64,000 nt of DNA from Liolophura sinensis (taxonomy: Eukaryota > Mollusca > Polyplacophora > Chitonida > Chitonidae): NCBI RefSeq assembly GCF_032854445.1, contig NC_088307.1, positions 22,458,017 to 22,522,016 on the forward strand, in the 5' to 3' direction. Under the pieces are notes generated by a model, which saw nothing but the letters and a program-made list of their open reading frames with translations, did not search any database and was not told the DNA's origin. A program made the translations under genes and the position numbers. Below are positions 1-12,000 of this stretch, piece after piece. The number at the start of each line of letters is the position of its first letter. The stretch's first letter is position 1.

Positions 1-180
1 CCATGACAGTGTGATACTTGAAAAATCGTCACAGGCAGGTAACCGGTTCAATCCAGTTGAAATCAGGTAGGGTTTTATTCTAACGATTATTGAAATACGT
101 AATCAGTATTTAATTACACGCACTCTAGCACCATGGCTTTAGCAGAATTTGAAGAAAAAATTGCAATGATTTTAATTGCA
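1..180. repeat. Dispersed repeat family D, copy 1
   Basis: This stretch shares an ordered set of words (cagtgtgata, then tagggttttattctaac, then taaatacgtaatc, then gcaccatggctttagcagaatt) with at least ten other places in the window. Typical members read: a segment near ccagagcagcgacgacagtgtgatag, a caaat/gtcaca segment, cctcagttagggttttatt, and a goal-post like gttcatgtaaatac. No coding capacity or terminal repeat is obvious, so the class is unknown; it could be a MITE or an old SINE. Confidence 0.5.
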
Positions 181-327
181 ATGTTTTAGACGTCACTGAT
201 CTAGAATTGCTCAAAGTGCTATCATCATCACATTTAGTGAACTGTAACATGAAGTAAACACAATGCAAAAATGTCGGACCGATTGTACTAAACGTAACTG
301 TATATTTTCTGATAGATAAGGGAAACA

Positions 328-372
328 GTAAACACGGCGTAAAACACCAATCAAATAAATAAAGAAATAAAT
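328..372 (+). mobile_element. SINE family A, 3' tail fragment
   Basis: Only the last about 45 bp of SINE family A is present: cggcgtaaaacaccaatc followed by aaataaat-type repeats. It is a heavily 5'-truncated copy. Confidence 0.6.
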
Positions 373-2110
373 ATTTTACAACAGTTACGTCTAGCGCCCA
401 CAATGCAGTACCACTACATTATAACCGGAATTGTTAACGAAATGTAACCGGTTCTGGCTGTCAAATAACTTTTGCTTAATTCAATTACAAACGACATGAC
501 AGATAAAAGATATTAAAATGAAATTAAAGATATTTCAACTCAAACACAACCAAAAATTGGGCAAGAGCGTTTTACATCCTCTGGTTTTTCCTTACTCTGC
601 ACACACCCCAGTGTGTGTTCATCTTCGTCACGTACTCCTAAAATATTATAGCCGCGTTGCCTAGCCATCCATTAAAGAACACGGAGATAATTGATACATT
701 TGCGGGAGACATTAAAGGCCAATGAACCCTTGTTAGGATCATCCTTATTTATGTAAAACGTGGTGGACTGCAAATTAAGATTTTGTAAAATGATCCGACT
801 GGGCCTTCTTCCGTATCATCGCGTGAGGTAATCACCTTTTTTTTCTTTGAAACAAAATAGAAAAAAAATGCGGCGTAAGTTCGTCATAGACTGGTTATAT
901 GTCCCGGATGTTCTCGCAATTGCCTTCGTTTCCCCTCGGTTCTACTTAAACCTTCACTGCCCTCAGTAGATTACAGTTTACATTAAACGAATGTCCCTCG
1001 CTGCGATTAATCCTATAAAACCGCTCTTGTAACGCTAACACACATACATATACTGCCTTTAAATAGATCGAGTGTGGCATCAATCTGGGCGAGGTTTTAA
1101 AACGACGTGTCGGCGTAATGAGAAGGGCACTTGTTTAAAGCGGGGTGTAGTTGCACTTACGATCTAATTTCAACTGGGCGGTTGTTAAAGCGACGATTGC
1201 CTGGATTGTTCTCAATCATGCAAGAGGGACATTTAAAGCGCGAAAGAGGAAACACATCATGTAATTTTGAGAATGTTATAAGCCAATGTGCAGCCCGGAG
1301 TAAAATATAACACTTACGCTATATTACATTAGGCGTGGAACGAATCAACTTGTCATACTTGTTTTTAAACTTTTTTTCTGAGAGTAAATGGTATGTCCAC
1401 GTTGTAATTAAAATTAATTCGTCTTTACGAGGTCTGTTATTAATAGGCGAAAAGCTGGCTACCTCTCCAGACGTACGTCTGAAGGTCCAGGTTGCAGCAT
1501 TCTTAGTTTCCCGGGCTCCGCTCGCTTTCCTTCCACCATAATTCTGGCCATCGTCGTTTAAGTGAAACATTGGCACAATATTAGTAAATTATAGGCGAAA
1601 AAGATACTGCTTACCGCCACCAACTCAGAGGTGAATACTTGTTTATGGCCTAGAGCGACACATACATAAATGAAATAAAAGCTTTAAACAGTAAGTAGGC
1701 GTCAGCCAAAATGGACGTTCCCAGTGTCCCGACGCAATGTCAACACAAACCCTCAAATATAAGTAAAAACGTAGAGTACAGAAAGTACAACGAGGGGAGT
1801 TCATTCAGTGGCCGTGAGAGTTATCATACACATTTGCCTGTAGTCATGACGGAGTAGTCTCCCTGTACTATCATACTTTCTAAATAACTGGGTCCTTCGT
1901 TCCTTATAGACTGAAACATAGGTGTGATTTGGGACATCCGCACATCTATGAACCTAAGCGTCAAGTCTGATGTGCGTATATCACTTTCAAACAATGACAG
2001 GGACGTTTCACGTCAATAATCGCAAGAGCCATTTTTAATATAACTTAAACACTAGTTTCCAAATGGATATTAAGAATTAATATATAAATATTAACTTATT
2101 CTGCAATTAT
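373..2110. other. No gene recognised
   Basis: About 1.7 kb of AT-rich sequence. Short reading frames occur on both strands but none shows a domain, a consistent splice pattern or a match to the repeats recognised elsewhere in the window. Confidence 0.5.
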
Positions 2111-2278
2111 GACACCAGCCGTACGTGGGAAGGTCTGACAGCAACCTGCGGATGGTAGTGGCTTTCCCCCGGACTCTGCCCCGTTCCCACCCACCATAAT
2201 GCTGGCCTCCGTCGTATAAATGAAATATTCTTGAGTAGGCGTAAAACACCAATCAAATAAATAAATAAATAAATAAAT
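2111..2278 (+). mobile_element. SINE family A, 5' truncated
   Basis: The tRNA-derived head is missing. The copy begins at the gccgtacgtgggaaggtct segment and continues through cagcaacctgcggatgg, a tccgtcgtataa segment and the ttgagtaggcgtaaaacacc tail with aaat repeats. Confidence 0.8.
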
Positions 2279-2384
2279 ACAACTTGGACACAAATCTGCA
2301 CAGATCCGGAACTCCTTGCTCATTTTGTCAACCGGTGTTCTTACTGTTGATGAATATAATTAAGGTACGACAATGATATAAAAA

Positions 2385-2545
2385 TCAGAGCAGCATCAGC
2401 AGTGTGATAGCCGGTAAATCGTGACCGGTGACATCTTGTTAATTTACCTTAGGGTTTTATTTTAACTTTTCATGTAAATACTTAAATAGGAGCATATTAT
2501 ACGCCACGTAGCAGACTTAAGCAGAATTAGGTAAAACAAATGTCG
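2385..2545. repeat. Dispersed repeat family D, copy 2
   Basis: Same order of words as copy 1: agagcagcatcagcagtgtg, tttaccttagggttttattt, tcatgtaaatacttaaatag, and agcagaattaggtaaa at the far end. Confidence 0.5.
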
Positions 2546-3293
2546 AGATGAAGTAATTTTTAAAAAAATTTTGTCATATCTCCAAGCGAATATCTTGAAG
2601 ACCTCATATATGACATCAATCTCAGCCTAATTTTACAGACGTCAGGTTCATATTTATTCCATGGCCTTATTATTATGGAAAAATACGATTTCCTTATTAT
2701 AAGATGAGTGCTCAGAGGAGAGGGAACTATGGCTAAAGTGGTGCAACGGACGAAATTGAGGACAGAGACGAGTTTTCAACTGATTGAGGTGGCAAAGACA
2801 GTCTACAATTGACTGATTTAGTTGACTGATACTTAGGTGCACGATCAATGCAGAGGCACATTCCACTTATACAGAGGTTAGTTCCCGCATCCTCATTCGG
2901 ACTGACATTCCAAACGTATTTAAATCAAAAATTTAAATTGGTATTTATCAAATGACTGAGCGCACAACTTGAAAAAATTATTAAAGCTAGTTTGGAGAAC
3001 TTAATTTTGTTACAGTTAAGGAATTCGCTCTCCTTTCCAATAGAGTTTTTCTCTCGTGTTCATAGGAAATACGCCGCTTTTGTATCGTGACAAGAGGTTC
3101 CCAGATTTCCAAGCGGACGTCCAAAAGGTTTACTTGTGTCAGGGTATCGGTATAATAAGCCAAAATCAATTCCCGATAACGAGCCTAACCTGGGTCAAAC
3201 TGAGTAACACTCTCAAACACTCAAATGGTTGGTTTAACAATTTAATAAATCAAAAAGGAAAATAAGGAGTTAAACTACAGATAGCAACGCACA

Positions 3294-3295
<2 letters not shown>
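2546..3295. other. No gene recognised
   Basis: About 750 bp without a recognisable gene or repeat copy, ending at a long TA tract. Confidence 0.4.

Positions 3296-3369
<74 letters not shown>
3296..3369. repeat. (TA)n microsatellite
   Basis: About 37 uninterrupted TA dinucleotides. Confidence 0.98.
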
Positions 3370-3372
<3 letters not shown>

Positions 3373-4299
3373 ACAATAAATGGCGCCAGCTTACTCGTAT
3401 GTACAAATACATGAGACCTGAGTTACGCTACAGTCCCTAACTAACTTTATTTCCCGCCGTTGTCCAATCGGCCCTGGAATATTCCAATCCTGTTTCTGGA
3501 CGTCCGTTTCCTCTTTACTGGCGCAGTTTGTCGATCTCCCCTAACCTTAACATGGTTGAATCCTCCGACTCGTCTTACGAAGGGAGGTTGATACTCTTCT
3601 GGTATCGAGACCACAAATCCTCCAGCAAGCAGGTAATATATACCAATAATCACATTTCGCAACCAACAGAATGTACCCGTTAGTCTTGGTCTGGCTAATC
3701 CAAATTACGCAGGCTTTTCCACTCAAAAGGTACTAACGATTTCTTCTAACTATAGCTGTGATGTATCGCTCGTAACTCGCCAAAACACCTTATAGTTCTC
3801 CAAATATCACTGTCGTACCACTGTCTATCTCTGTTCATAACTATCACTGACTAAGCCTACAAATCTGCCGCATGTATTGTCATTGAAGCTTCGAGAAAAA
3901 ACAAAGAAAAAACATAAACAAGGTCATTTTCCAGAAGCATCGGTCAGTCAAAACTGATTGGTTAGAAGTTTACCAGATGTTCTATATACAGACTACCCCG
4001 CTGCGACTGAAATGAACACGTCACGTGACTAAGCCGGCTAGTCACGTGACTAGGAAATGTACAACTATAAACATACAATGTATTGTTACATGACACTTAC
4101 ATGAATGATGATGATCCTCATGGCCATATAAAGCCGAAAACGAAATACAAATTTGTTCAAAGAGGACGCCTTAGCATTATCCGGACTGATGGAAGATAAC
4201 AATGCCGAGCAGGAGGGCAAGTACAGATAGACCGGAAGTAACGTCAGAAAAGCGTCACATGGGGCATGGCAGTTACGAGCATGCATTTTAATATATTAT
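3370..4299. other. No gene recognised
   Basis: About 930 bp with no supported gene. A short minus-strand frame at 3447-3662 is rich in basic residues and holds an RGD triplet but has no recognisable domain. Confidence 0.4.
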
Positions 4300-6190
4300 A
4301 GGACATTAACAGTATTAAGTTGCATTGGAAAAGTCTTCATAACTGTTATAAATAATAGATTGAATGATTATTGTGAAAAGTATAATAAATGAAATGAATC
4401 TCATACAGGCTTTAGTTCTTGATAATATTTTTGTACTGCATCATGTAATAGAGTACATGCTTTCACGCTACGGAAGGTTCTACTGTAAATTTGTTGATTT
4501 CTCCAAAACGTTTGATGCTAACTGGAGAGAAAGTCTATGGAACAAACATGTAACAGAAGGAATTACTGGGAAATGTTAAACCTTACAAAAGATATGTATA
4601 AATCGGTTAGATCCTGCATTGTTCTAGGAAAAAGAACAAACGATTTTTTCATGTGTGAAAAAGGAGTCAGACAAGATGAAAATTATTTTTTTAAATGATC
4701 TTTTATTTAAATGATCTGGAAAGTTTTCTGATTGGTAATAATATCTCTGGAAAAAGTTCTCTAAGTGATAAAATTGAAGATAGCCTAGACATATTTTTGC
4801 GTATTTTACTTTTATTTTATGCTGATAATACAATTATTATCGCAGAAACAGACAAAGGCATGAAGGGTGCTCTGTTGGCATTTGAAGCTAACGGCGACCT
4901 ATGGCAACTGAAAGTAAATACCACTAAGACAAAACATATTGTTTTGTAAACCTCACCTAGGAAATGTTTCGATTTTTCTCGTTAAAGGAAACGAAATTAA
5001 GATTGCAGATGAATATTGTTAAGGGTTTTTAATGAAATACACTGGCAAATATACTTCAGCCAAAAAGCAGTTAGAATTTCAAGCCAATAAGGCACTTTTT
5101 GGCCCCTTTAGGAAAATCAATACATTGAGTTTGCCATTAGATGTCCAGCTTAAATTATTTAAGTATATGGTACTACCTATTTTAGTGTATAGCTGTGAAA
5201 TCTGGGGATTCAAATATTTTCATATAATAGAATGATTCCATTTGAAATATTATAAAACCATATAAGGTGTAAAAAATAATACACCAGACTTTGCGGTGTA
5301 TGGTGAATTGGAAGAATGTCCTCTTTATATTGAGTGTTATGATGTTGTCATATTGTATGAAACTCTAACAAGGGAAAGGAAGTAAGTTATCTTTTATAAT
5401 TTATAAATTTATTTAATTTTAAATATAAACAGTAGACTTATTCAGTCCCAAATGAATATACTACGTAAAAAATATTCCATATAAAACTGGCTTAAAATAT
5501 GTATGGTAAAGTCAGCATTTGAACAAAGCTGTCTGTTTAATTTAAGTAGAGTCAGTGAGTGAGTGCTTGGAGTTTAACGTCCTACTCAACAATTTTTCAG
5601 TCATATGGCGACGAAGGAATCCTTAGGTTGTATGTAATGTGCCTCCTTGTCGTGGAACGAATTTCCACCGTTCCTTTATCTAGTCCTGCTTCACTGAGAC
5701 GACTTACCGAAGGCAAGTAAGCCGTCCGGCCCGAGCCATTATACTGATACGGGTCAACCAGTCATTGCACTATCCCGTTCATGCTGAACGCCAAGCGAGG
5801 AAGTTACAACTCCCTCTTTTAAAGGCTTAAGTGTGACTCGACCCAGGACTGATCCTGGATCTACCGCTCACGAAGCGGACGTTCTACCAACTGTGCTATG
5901 CGGGCCGGTTTAATTTAAGTAGAAGAGCAAACGTTAGACCAGATTATTTGGAAGTGGCATTCTGAGATCCGAGCGTCCTCCAAGGGAAATGTATACAGAA
6001 TATTAAAGATCGATTTTGGTCTTGAACATTATTTAAAAATACTTGACCGAAAAAGCCGAAAAATTCTGACACGTTTGAGCTGCTTTAGTCATAAATTACC
6101 AGTAGAAAAAGGAAGATAGATTAATATACCCCGACACAGACGATCCTGCACACATTCTGTCAGACCGAAAGCATTAGAGATGAATTCACT
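4300..6190 (+). pseudogene. Decayed non-LTR retrotransposon (LINE) reverse transcriptase, interrupted by a SINE
   Basis: Seen: three plus-strand frames carry successive parts of a LINE ORF2. Near 4330 is a segment like SCIGKVFITVINNRLNDY, followed by FVDFSKTFDANWR (the A motif, with Asp kept), then CEKGVRQDE, then LLFYADNTIIIAETD, where the usual Y/F-A-D-D catalytic motif reads YADN. The thumb region follows near 5050-5235 with FKYMVLPILVYSCEIWGF. After the SINE inserted at 5551-5907 the reading resumes near 5960 with GNVYRILK and HKLPVEKGR, typical of the ORF2 C-terminus. Many frameshifts and stops are present, and the second catalytic Asp is lost, so the copy is dead. I infer an old LINE, 5'-truncated, used as landing site for the SINE. 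The clade was not determined. Confidence 0.8.
5551..5907 (-). mobile_element. SINE family B, full length
   Basis: Read on the minus strand it starts with a tRNA-like head (ccgcatagcacagttggtag and a B-box-like gggtcgagtc), continues through a conserved central body, and ends with the tail gagtaggacgttaaactcca and a short cactcactgac repeat. It is flanked by an exact 16 bp target duplication, gtttaatttaagtaga, at 5535-5550 and 5908-5923. The target lies inside the LINE relic, so this SINE is younger than that LINE. Confidence 0.92.
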
Positions 6191-6246
6191 TTCTACATAC
6201 CTGTGCTGATCTAAAGTCACTTCGGCCGAAATATCTACCTAGATAT

Positions 6247-6340
6247 AGTTACATTAGGCCAAGTAGTTACACTAGGCCAAGTAGTTACACTAGGCCAAGT
6301 AGTTACACTAGGCCAAGTAGTTAAACTAGGCCAAGGACAA
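6247..6340. repeat. 18 bp tandem repeat, about five copies
   Basis: Unit gttacactaggccaagta repeated five times with few changes. In the minus strand it is open and encodes a repeated TTWPSV, but the frame around it shows no sign of being a gene. Confidence 0.9.
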
Positions 6341-6693
6341 TTACAACACAAGAATTGTATCAAGTAAGACGATAAACATCTACTACTAATAATAAAAACT
6401 GTATTCTTGTAAGTGTACACTTATTAAAACATACAAAAACTATAAACACTAAATATAAATAAGCACTGCCATCATCAACCTAGTCATTAAGTCATTATTA
6501 TACAATGTAGCCGAATTGTTAAAGGTAAAAAAAAGCAAGCAATGATAATATTTTTAAATCATCACTAACATTGCCAAACCGAGTTACCTGAACAGTTGAA
6601 CAGGTAATTGTCACCCTGTTTTCATTACAGGCTCATGAATTCTGGTTATATAATTGTGAATGGTTAGAATATAGCTACACTTTATAATCTAAC

Positions 6694-6962
6694 AGGGGGC
6701 CTCCGTGTCTCAGTTCGTTAGCGCGCTAGCGCAGCGTAATAACCCAGGAGTCTCTCACCAATGCGGTCGCTGTGAGTTCAAGTCCAGCTCATGTTGGCTT
6801 CCTCTCCGGCCGTACGTGGGAAGGTCTTTCAGCAACCTGCGGATGGTCGTGGGTTTCCCCCAAGCTCCACCTACCATAATGATGGCCGCCGTCGTATAAG
6901 TGAAATATTCTTGAGTACGGCGTAAACCACCAATCAAATAAATAAGTAAATAAATAAATAAA
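6694..6962 (+). mobile_element. SINE family A, full length
   Basis: Complete copy. tRNA-like head (gtctcagttcgttagcgcgc as an A-box region; gtgagttcaagtcc as a B-box), a central body with cagcaacctgcggatggtcg, and the tail gagtacggcgtaaaccacca with aaataaat repeats. The flanks tataatctaacag and tataatgttacag look like a mutated target duplication. Confidence 0.92.
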
Positions 6963-7162
6963 TATAATGTTACAGACACGTTATGTTTGCCTTATATCTT
7001 AGGTATTTATTTTATGTTTGGCCTCCTTGCTATTAACTTTTCATTCTATAAAGCATTGAAGTCTAGGTTTTCGTGCCATCTACTGCATGGTCGACAGTCT
7101 CTGTTAAAGTGGATTATGTGCTGTGAATAAAATTGATATGATATTCATTTGTTTGATTAAAG

Positions 7163-7240
7163 TCGTATGCCGTATACTCAAGAATATTAACTTATAAGAC
7201 GGCGGCCAGCTTTATGTTGGGATAAAAACCAGGAAGACCA
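7163..7240 (-). mobile_element. SINE family A, 3' fragment
   Basis: The minus strand reads the ggccgccgtcttataag segment and then attcttgagtatacggcat, the 3' third of family A. The head is absent. Confidence 0.6.
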
Positions 7241-7321
7241 TGATCAGTAAATATTTAACGTGTAATAACACACCAGTAATGGATAGGTGTAAACATTAGT
7301 GTGCCATAAAAGTGGTAATAA

Positions 7322-7470
7322 TGTTGCACACTGTCAACATGTTGCACGGTGTACCACACTGTCAACATGTTGCACGGTGTACCACACTGTCAACATGTTT
7401 CGCGGTGTACCACACTGTCAACATGTTGCACGGTGTACCACACGCAACAAGTTGCACAGTGTTCCACACT
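7322..7470. repeat. 28 bp tandem repeat with a palindromic core
   Basis: Five units of 28 bp, each containing the perfect 10 bp palindrome caacatgttg (one unit reads caacatgttt) followed by gcacggtgtac. The last unit is shortened and diverged. Confidence 0.9.
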
Positions 7471-7879
7471 GTCACACAGTATTAACTTGTGCTATCGAGT
7501 ATCATGTGATACCGGCATTAAAAAATAATGACATAATTTTCAGATACACAATTTTTAATGAATGACTTAAGAGGTGACATTGACTCAGTGAATTTCAGGG
7601 CAAACCGTTCTTTAGTTTAAGAGCTTTTCTGCGGATGGTATAACGTGGCAAATCAGATCGGCGATCTATTCGATAAAAATTTAAGATTAAAATTATAATT
7701 TTAAATTATTACTTTAATTATTATAATTATTATTATGAGTACATTTAAGTGAACAAAATATATGAACAGCCCACCCATACATACCGCATGGCAACAGAGG
7801 GAGTTTCAGGATTTCCCATCACCATCATTAACAGATGTTAAAGTCAGACGTTATAATCAGATATTCCGGTAGAATGAGC

Positions 7880-8502
7880 GATGTTTGTCATGGATTAGCA
7901 ATGTTTGTCATAGATAAGCAATATTTGTTATAGATTAGCAATGTTTGTCATAGATTAGCAATGTTTGTCATGGAAAACCAATGTTTGTCATAGATTAGCA
8001 TTGGTTGTCATGGATTACCAATGTTTGTCAAAGATTAGCAATGTTTGTCATAGATTAGCAATATTTGTCATAGATTAGCAATGTTTGTCATGGATTAGCA
8101 ATGTTTGTCAAAGATTAGCAATGTTTGTCATAGATTAGCAATATTTGTCATGGATTACCAATGTTTGTCATAGATAAGCAATGCTTGTCATGGATTACCA
8201 ATGTTTGTCATGGATTACCAATGTTTGTCAAAGGTTAGCAATGTTTGTCATAGATTAGCAATGTTTATCATAGATTAGCAATATTTGTCATAGATTAGCA
8301 ATGTTTGTCATGTATTACCAATGTTTGTCAAAGATTAGCAGTGTTTGTCATGGATTAGCAATGTTTGTCATGGATTAGCAATGTTTGTCATAGATTAGCA
8401 ATGTTTGTCATGGATTACCAATGTTTGTCATGGATTAGCAATGTTTGTCATGGATTAGCAATGTTTGTCATGGATTAGCAATGTTTGTCACGGTTTAACA
8501 CA
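7880..8502. repeat. 20 bp minisatellite, 31 units
   Basis: About 620 bp made of a strict 20 bp period, consensus atgtttgtcatagattagca. Units differ mainly at three positions (tagatt, tggatt or aagatt; agca or acca). There is no open frame through it because the consensus contains stop codons. Confidence 0.98.
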
Positions 8503-9055
8503 CTTGGATTACAAAGACGCTATCATACATAATAACTGTGAACATTCAGCTTCAGCAAGATGTTATGAGTATGAGTTGATTGGAAACTGTTCACTAAGCT
8601 AGCGTGGACAGTGTAAACTCTGAATCAACTTTGCAAAGAACATGTAAGAATCGTTTACTCCGGTAGAAACAAAACCACATTTCTAGCAAATCTAGTCATC
8701 TGTGTTAAAACAAATGAAATGAATTTGCTTTTTGCAGATCGGTTATCAGCCTTTCTGATGATTTAGTGGCAAAAACGATTGCTCGTTAGATCTCGATTGA
8801 TCTCAGGGTAAAACCCGGATAACTTGGCAACAGTAAACTGTGAGTTATAGTCACACACTGAATAGAGTTTCTTTCCCGTTTGCGTTGTTTTTAAAACAAC
8901 GGTTAATTTCCTGATAAATTATTTCTGTCGCTTATATGTTAAGAATTGCATGTCTTCGTGTATAACCCTGATTTTTTTTATATCCTGTTCTCAAAAGTGC
9001 AGTGAAAGAACAACTGCAAGGTGCTCGATCGCACGGAGAGCAAAACAGAAACTTT
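8503..9055. other. No gene recognised
   Basis: About 550 bp between the minisatellite and the next SINE with no supported feature. Confidence 0.4.
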
Positions 9056-9266
9056 GCTATAGATTTATTGATTTATATGATTGGTGTTTTTACGCCGTAC
9101 TCAAGAATGTTTCCCTTACACGACGGTGGCCAGCATTACGGTTGGAGGAAACCGGCCGGAGAGGAAGACAACATGAACTGGACCTGAACTCAGAGCAACC
9201 GCATTGGTAAGAGGCTTCTGGGTCATTGCGCCGTGCTGGCGTGCTAACCTCCTCGGAGGTCTCCTT
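9056..9266 (-). mobile_element. SINE family A, internally deleted
   Basis: Minus-strand copy with head, gtgagttcaagtcc-like B-box region (here agttcaggtcc), a shortened body and the gagtacggcgtaaaaacacc tail. About 60 bp of the body around the cagcaacctgcgg segment are missing. Confidence 0.85.
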
Positions 9267-9819
9267 TGCTATAGAAGGATCACCAGAAGAGTGATATCAG
9301 TAATGCAAATTATAATCATATTCTATGAATTATGAAGTACTACATTTGGTGTGATTTCAACACTAATTGGAAATACTTATTGGAAATAAGGGATTCTTTT
9401 CTCAAATTTGACGTGGCGGCCGTCACGTACATTAAAGTGGGTAAAATGGTAGCATGATCTTGACATACGTATCATTTCTAGAAACCATTCTTGGCTTTTT
9501 TGACTCATGAAAATGAGTCCTCAGTATTTTCTATATATCACATTAAGGAATCTTATCTCAATTTTACTACGAGAAAGGAATGCTGACAATTTGCCTAGCA
9601 GAAAAATGCTGAGTTTTGCGCTTACACAGTTCACCAACATGGCGGAACCTGTGGGTGTTAATGTTTTGCAAGTACTTATAAAAGGTCATTCATGCTTAAA
9701 AAGTTAATAAATTCCTCTGTATCCGAGCACAAGTATCTCTTTTATGTAGAATGTAGAAGGCATATATTTTATGGAAAATAAGAATTACCCCTCAGTGATC
9801 TACGTGACCGAGAAGGTGA
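9267..9819. other. No gene recognised
   Basis: About 550 bp of AT-rich sequence. A short plus-strand frame at 9507-9707 has no recognisable domain. Confidence 0.4.
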
Positions 9820-9928
9820 GCACGCCAGGCTCTCACCAATGCGGTCACTGTGAATTCAATTCATTTGATTGGTGTCTTAGGCCGTACTCAAGAATATTTA
9901 ACTTGTACAACGTCGGCCAACTTTGATG
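9820..9928. mobile_element. SINE family A, head and tail fused in opposite orientation
   Basis: The first part (gctctcaccaatgcggtcac, tgaattcaattc) is a plus-strand head segment. It passes directly into tttgattggtgtcttaggcc, which is the minus-strand tail. This is a rearranged composite of two copies. Confidence 0.6.
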
Positions 9929-10582
9929 AGCGAATATGAAAACAAAAAGAATACATCCATATTAAACACAGGAAATATGAGAATGTACCAATCCCGATGA
10001 GCGTCATCTGTGTGTTGTCAATTGGAAAGAGCGAATGCGTAGATCGCTAGAAAGCTCATGGCTTCAGATTTTGAAGGTTCACCTCTACTGATCTGGCAAC
10101 ACAATGGGGGTAATATCTAGTTGCGGAATGTAACCTGACATGTAACTCTAATGCTATGGATAGTTTTTGGTTCGGCGAGACTCAGAACTGGTTAATTGAT
10201 TATGGCGACCACTCGACTGACGTGAATTTATGCAAGGGAAAGGACCTGGTACGGTAAGACGGAGAAAGTAAGAAAGTGCAGATTTCAAAAACCCATCACA
10301 GTTCTGTAAATTTCCAAATCAGAAGTATAAAACGTGGTTGAATCACTAAGTTTGTTATGTGACCATAAAAGAGATGGTTGCTTAGTAATAACCCGCCAAA
10401 AATTCACTCACGATCAAAAACGCCAAATCTTCCTTCAACTGAGGCATCGTGTCTTTGAATTACAACATGAAGATCAAAGTTAAACAGAAGAATATCTTTA
10501 CTGAATCTTTCATGTGTGTATTTCTACGTGCTGCCAAGGTTTCGTTCTGGTTAATGTATGTCTTCATATGTAAAAATAAACT
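9929..10582. other. No gene recognised
   Basis: About 650 bp without a supported feature. Confidence 0.4.
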
Positions 10583-10594
10583 TTATAATGTATA

Positions 10595-10861
10595 TTTTTT
10601 TATTTATTTGATTGGTGTTTTACGCTTTACTCAAGAATATTTCACTTATACCACGGAGGCCAGCATTATGGTGGGAGGAAACCGGACAGAGCCCGGGGGA
10701 AACCCACGACCATCCACAGGCTGTTGACAAACCTTCCCACGTGCGGCTGGAGAGGAAGCCAGCATGAGCTGGACTTGAACTCACAGCGACTGAATTGGTG
10801 AGAGACTCCTGGGTCATTACGCTGCGCTAGCGCGTTAACCGACTGAGCCACGGAAGCCCCC
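10595..10861 (-). mobile_element. SINE family A, full length
   Basis: Complete minus-strand copy with tRNA-like head at the right end and the tail at the left. It is flanked by an exact 12 bp duplication, ttataatgtata, at 10583-10594 and 10862-10873. Confidence 0.95.
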
Positions 10862-10944
10862 TTATAATGTATAAGATTCGTCATATTTTGGCGAGTTTAA
10901 AATTCGTTTTTCGGCCATAATCTGTCAGGCATTCTTCATAGTAC

Positions 10945-12000
10945 AGTGAAGTACGAAAATAAAATCCATCATGAAGGGATTGTCACAAAGACTCCTATCA
11001 CCACTTGGTAAATTTACAGTGGTCAACAATTTACTGTGTACTCGGTTGTGGTACGGAATGGCTGTACTTGATGTACTCAGTGGTTATGTAAATGTTCTCA
11101 GAAACATATGTGTCGATTTTGTTTGGGGAAACAAGAAACATCTTGTTGAATGCAACACTTTGATGGCAGACACAAAGCCTGGAGGTATGAACCTGTCGGA
11201 CATAGGTTGTGAACTCAAGGCTCTTAGGTTGAAAGTTATAGGGTGCTTTCTCAAGAACATCCTACGAAGTAATATTAAATTGTATTTTTAAGCTTTTTTT
11301 GGCAAGATGTTTTTTTCTTGAATTATGCAGTGATTTTTTCATAGTTTATTGGAAAAGCGTCCCACCATTTTTGGAGAGGTACTAATGGCTTGGAATGACC
11401 TACAAAATTGTGCTAGTGTTCCTATATCTGACAAAAAACAGGAGCTATTTCATGGATATTTTTCAATACCAGAATAAAGGTTAAGGATAAAACCAGTACC
11501 CTGATCTGTGTGTGAAGTCTGGTTTGTTTTGTCTTAGAGACTTTCTGTGCGAAGAAATTCCAGGTTATTCTTGCCGAATTCGAGTGTAAATAAGATTGCC
11601 ACCGATGTTTTCCTGGAGGCGACTATAAAACGCATTGAACTGTTGTATGAAATTATGAAATCCTGTGCACCAAAAGAATGGTTAGCGTTTCTTTATAAAA
11701 TTGGAGGTAGTAATATAGCCACAGACGAGCCCAGGGTATATTGTGAAGGTAAAGTAAGGTTTATTACCTTCTTCAAGACACGCGCCTTCTACAGAACTCT
11801 GAATGACCTGACATAGTTTAACTATTTTTACGATGAAAAGACCTGGAAGGACTACATGAGTATTGCGGGTAAATGCTAAGGTCGTTATTTACGTCTTCAT
11901 CTGTCATGGCTGTAAATAATATAGATTTTCAATCACTTATGTTTGGACTATCTAATAAGAAAGACAATGTTAACTGTTTTTTGTTGTTTTTTGTTTTGTT
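10945..12000 (+). pseudogene. LINE ORF2 C-terminal relic
   Basis: The frame at 10971-11291 has the pattern seen after the RT domain of L1/Tx1-like LINEs: KGLSQRLLSPLGKFTVVNN, then LWYGMAVL, then DFVWGNKKHLV, and PGGMNLSDIGCELKALRLK. A second frame at 11547-11816 continues with FLEATIKRIELLYEIMK and WLAFLYKI. A third piece near 11880-11960 encodes LMFGLSNKKDN and recurs at 17.1 kb. Frame changes and stops between the pieces show it is dead. The endonuclease and RT core are absent, consistent with 5' truncation. Confidence 0.65.

Noticed and set aside
3447-3662. 71-residue minus-strand protein with RGD
   Set aside because: No domain, no splice sites seen, and no repeat in the window; it could be a remnant, but nothing supports it as a gene.
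6235-6420. Repeated TTWPSV protein
   Set aside because: It is only the translation of the 18 bp tandem repeat.
6694-6770. Functional tRNA gene in SINE heads
   Set aside because: Heads have promoter-box-like words but continue into the SINE body with no tRNA fold end; all copies are part of SINEs.
7299-7565. 88-residue Cys/His-rich protein
   Set aside because: It is only the translation of the 28 bp tandem repeat.
7880-8502. CRISPR-like array
   Set aside because: Units are head to tail without spacers and the genome is clearly eukaryotic.
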